The position numbers and the translations under genes were made by a program. From assembly GCA_030684415.1 (NCBI GenBank), contig JAUXNL010000089.1:1-7128 (forward strand): a stretch of 7,128 bases of DNA. Reading direction: 5' to 3'. Every line of letters begins with the position of its first letter. The first letter of the stretch is position 1. Source of the DNA: Moraxellaceae bacterium (lineage in GTDB: Bacteria > Pseudomonadota > Gammaproteobacteria > Pseudomonadales > Moraxellaceae). The notes under the pieces are model-generated. The model searched no databases, was not told the origin of the DNA, and saw nothing but the letters and a program-made list of their open reading frames with translations. Positions 6,087-7,128 of the stretch are shown piece after piece.

Positions 6087-6123
6087 GCTCGGGCTTTACG
6101 GCCACAGGCTGAAAAGCCCGAGC
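6087..6123. other. Strong 11-bp hairpin at the pilR 3' end
   Basis: GCTCGGGCTTT (6087-6097) and AAAGCCCGAGC (6113-6123) are perfectly complementary, with a 15-nt loop. On the minus strand it starts 12 nt after the pilR stop, the right place for a terminator, but no U-tract follows on either strand. It may be a non-canonical terminator, a 3'-end stabiliser, or the end structure of a repeat element. Confidence 0.55.
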
Positions 6124-6135
6124 GATCATGCAAAA

Positions 6136-7128
6136 TCACTCGTCTTCGGCGCTGTCGTCCAGTCCCATTTTTTTCAGTCGGTAGCGCAGCGAGCGGAATG
6201 TCATGCCGAGCTTGCGCGCCGCGGCGGTACGGTTCCAGCGTGTTTCTTCCAGCGCCTTCAGGATGGCCGTTTTCTCGATTTCAAAGAGGTAGTCCTCCAG
6301 CGCGCCGCCATGCGCTTCGGCCATTGTGCTGGTGGGCGCATTGGCGGATGCCATGCTGCTGGTGCCGAGGGGGATGGCGGCATGATCCGGCAGTTGCAGG
6401 TGTTCGGGCTGAATGGCGCCTTGGTCTGACAGCGTTAAGGCCCGCTCCAGAATGTTCTGCAATTCGCGCACATTGCCCGGAAAAGCGTAGTGCCGCAGCG
6501 CCGCTCGTGCGGTGTCACTGAGTGCAGGCTCTGGCACGCCCCACTCGGCACTGAGCTTGGTCAGGAAGGTTTGGGCCAGATAAAGAATGTCATCGCCACG
6601 CTCACGCAAAGGCGGTGTTTTTACCTGGATGACATTGATGCGATAGAACAAGTCTTGCCGGAAACGGCCCGCTTCAACTTCGGCAGCCAGATCTTTATGT
6701 GTGGCGCTGACAATGCGCACATTCACAGAGACTTCACGCGAATGGCCAACCGGCCGTATGGATTTTTCCTGAATCGCGCGCAGCAGCTTTACCTGCATGG
6801 CCAGTGGCAAGTCGGCTACTTCGTCGAGGAAAAGCGTGCCTTCGTGTGCCGCCTGAAACAGGCCTTGTTTATCTTCGGTGGCGCCTGTGAAACTGCCTTT
6901 CTTGTGGCCGAAAAACTCGCTTTCCATCAGTTCGGTCGGAATGGCGCCGCAGTTGACGGGGACAAAGGCTTTTTCAGCACGAGGACCAAGATCGTGAATC
7001 AGGCGCGCCACCAGTTCTTTACCGGTACCGGACTCACCGCTGATGTAAACCGGCGCCTGACTGCGCGAGAGTTTCTGGATTTTTTCGCGCAGCTCTCGCA
7101 TGGCCGGTGAGCGGCCGAGCAGACGGCT
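6136..7128 (-). CDS. pilR: Sigma-54 response regulator PilR (5' partial)
   Basis: C-terminal 330 residues of the NtrC-family activator PilR, which with the kinase PilS activates sigma-54-dependent pilin transcription in relatives. The frame stays open to the window edge: nine codons (SRLLGRSPA) precede the internal Met at 7101, matching the conserved LLG.SPAM start of the AAA+ domain, so the receiver domain (roughly 120-130 aa) lies outside. Numbered from that Met: Walker A GESGTGKE (22-29), the sigma-54 contact loop GSFTGA (69-74, Ser in place of the commoner Ala, as in other PilR proteins), Walker B TLFLDE (89-94), arginine-finger region FRQDLFYR (147-154), sensor II FPGNVREL (207-214), an Ala/Ser/Thr-rich linker (about 241-265), and a Fis-type helix-turn-helix at about 277-312 (WNRTAAARKLGMTFRSLRYRLKKMGL) that binds enhancer DNA. 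Residues 198-204 precede sensor II as usual. Everything visible looks functional. pilS is expected upstream, beyond the right edge. Confidence 0.93.
   Translation of the reverse strand, partial: SRLLGRSPAMRELREKIQKLSRSQAPVYISGESGTGKELVARLIHDLGPRAEKAFVPVNCGAIPTELMESEFFGHKKGSFTGATEDKQGLFQAAHEGTLFLDEVADLPLAMQVKLLRAIQEKSIRPVGHSREVSVNVRIVSATHKDLAAEVEAGRFRQDLFYRINVIQVKTPPLRERGDDILYLAQTFLTKLSAEWGVPEPALSDTARAALRHYAFPGNVRELQNILERALTLSDQGAIQPEHLQLPDHAAIPLGTSSMASANAPTSTMAEAHGGALEDYLFEIEKTAILKALEETRWNRTAAARKLGMTFRSLRYRLKKMGLDDSAEDE

Larger units (their letters stand above)
5885..6135. other. thiO-pilR intergenic region, possible dispersed repeat
   Basis: These 251 nt lie between convergent thiO and pilR. 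They contain copy 2 of the 15-bp repeat, a weak hairpin near the thiO end and a strong one near the pilR end. A minus-strand open frame of 82 codons runs from ATG 6129 to a stop at 5881, filling the gap, but it has no clear Shine-Dalgarno and I do not call it a gene. In another minus frame the sequence near 5907-5986 reads, up to its stop at 5904, a peptide ending SSRHRPLKRRIVGHG. Both peptides resemble fragments I recall from spurious annotations of repeated intergenic DNA in gammaproteobacteria; that is memory, not a search. A repeat-element identity is therefore tentative. Confidence 0.35.

Noticed and set aside
5881..6129. 82-codon minus-strand ORF starting 7 nt after the pilR stop.
   Set aside because: No clear Shine-Dalgarno, overlap with the thiO stop, a strong hairpin at its start, no recognised domain, and a competing frame of similar quality. 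Better explained as structured or repeated non-coding DNA.

Overview
This window is a piece of a type IV pilus (T4P) locus from a Gram-negative bacterium, very probably a gammaproteobacterium of fairly high G+C. The reasons are the protein types (PilY1, a PilE-like minor pilin, FimT, PilR) and the neighbourhood pilR / thiO / fimT, which is also the arrangement known from Pseudomonas. I cannot name the genus; an Oceanospirillales- or Alcanivorax-like host is only a guess.

Layout, left to right: (1) the 3' part of pilY1 (+), cut by the left edge; (2) pilE (+), 59 nt later with a GTG start; (3) a hairpin terminator at 3999-4032, shared by the convergent pilE and fimT; (4) fimT (-); (5) a 148-nt divergent intergenic region; (6) thiO (+), a complete glycine oxidase with a TTG start; (7) a 251-nt intergenic region holding hairpins, half of a 15-bp direct repeat and possibly a dispersed repeat element; (8) pilR (-), cut by the right edge, so its receiver domain lies outside.

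How the genes fit together: FimT and PilE are prepilin-like proteins processed by the prepilin peptidase PilD. PilY1 is the large pilus-associated adhesin/mechanosensor thought to sit at the tip on a minor-pilin priming complex. PilR is the sigma-54 activator that, with the sensor kinase PilS, controls pilin transcription in relatives. ThiO belongs to thiamine biosynthesis (dehydroglycine for the thiazole ring) and is a metabolic neighbour, not a pilus part.

Most notable: the PilY1 von Willebrand A domain appears to be interrupted by at least two tandem beta-sandwich modules of DNRLRE/CBM96 type; PilY1 carries an in-frame G8 tract; FimT has a GRxR DNA-binding motif followed at once by a calcium-loop-like motif; ThiO has a triplicated TGAEV unit whose copies differ only at synonymous sites; and the 15-mer TGCCCGACAATGCGG occurs on both sides of thiO. 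I see no mobile-element gene, CRISPR array, tRNA or rRNA, and nothing that amounts to a clearly new multi-gene system.
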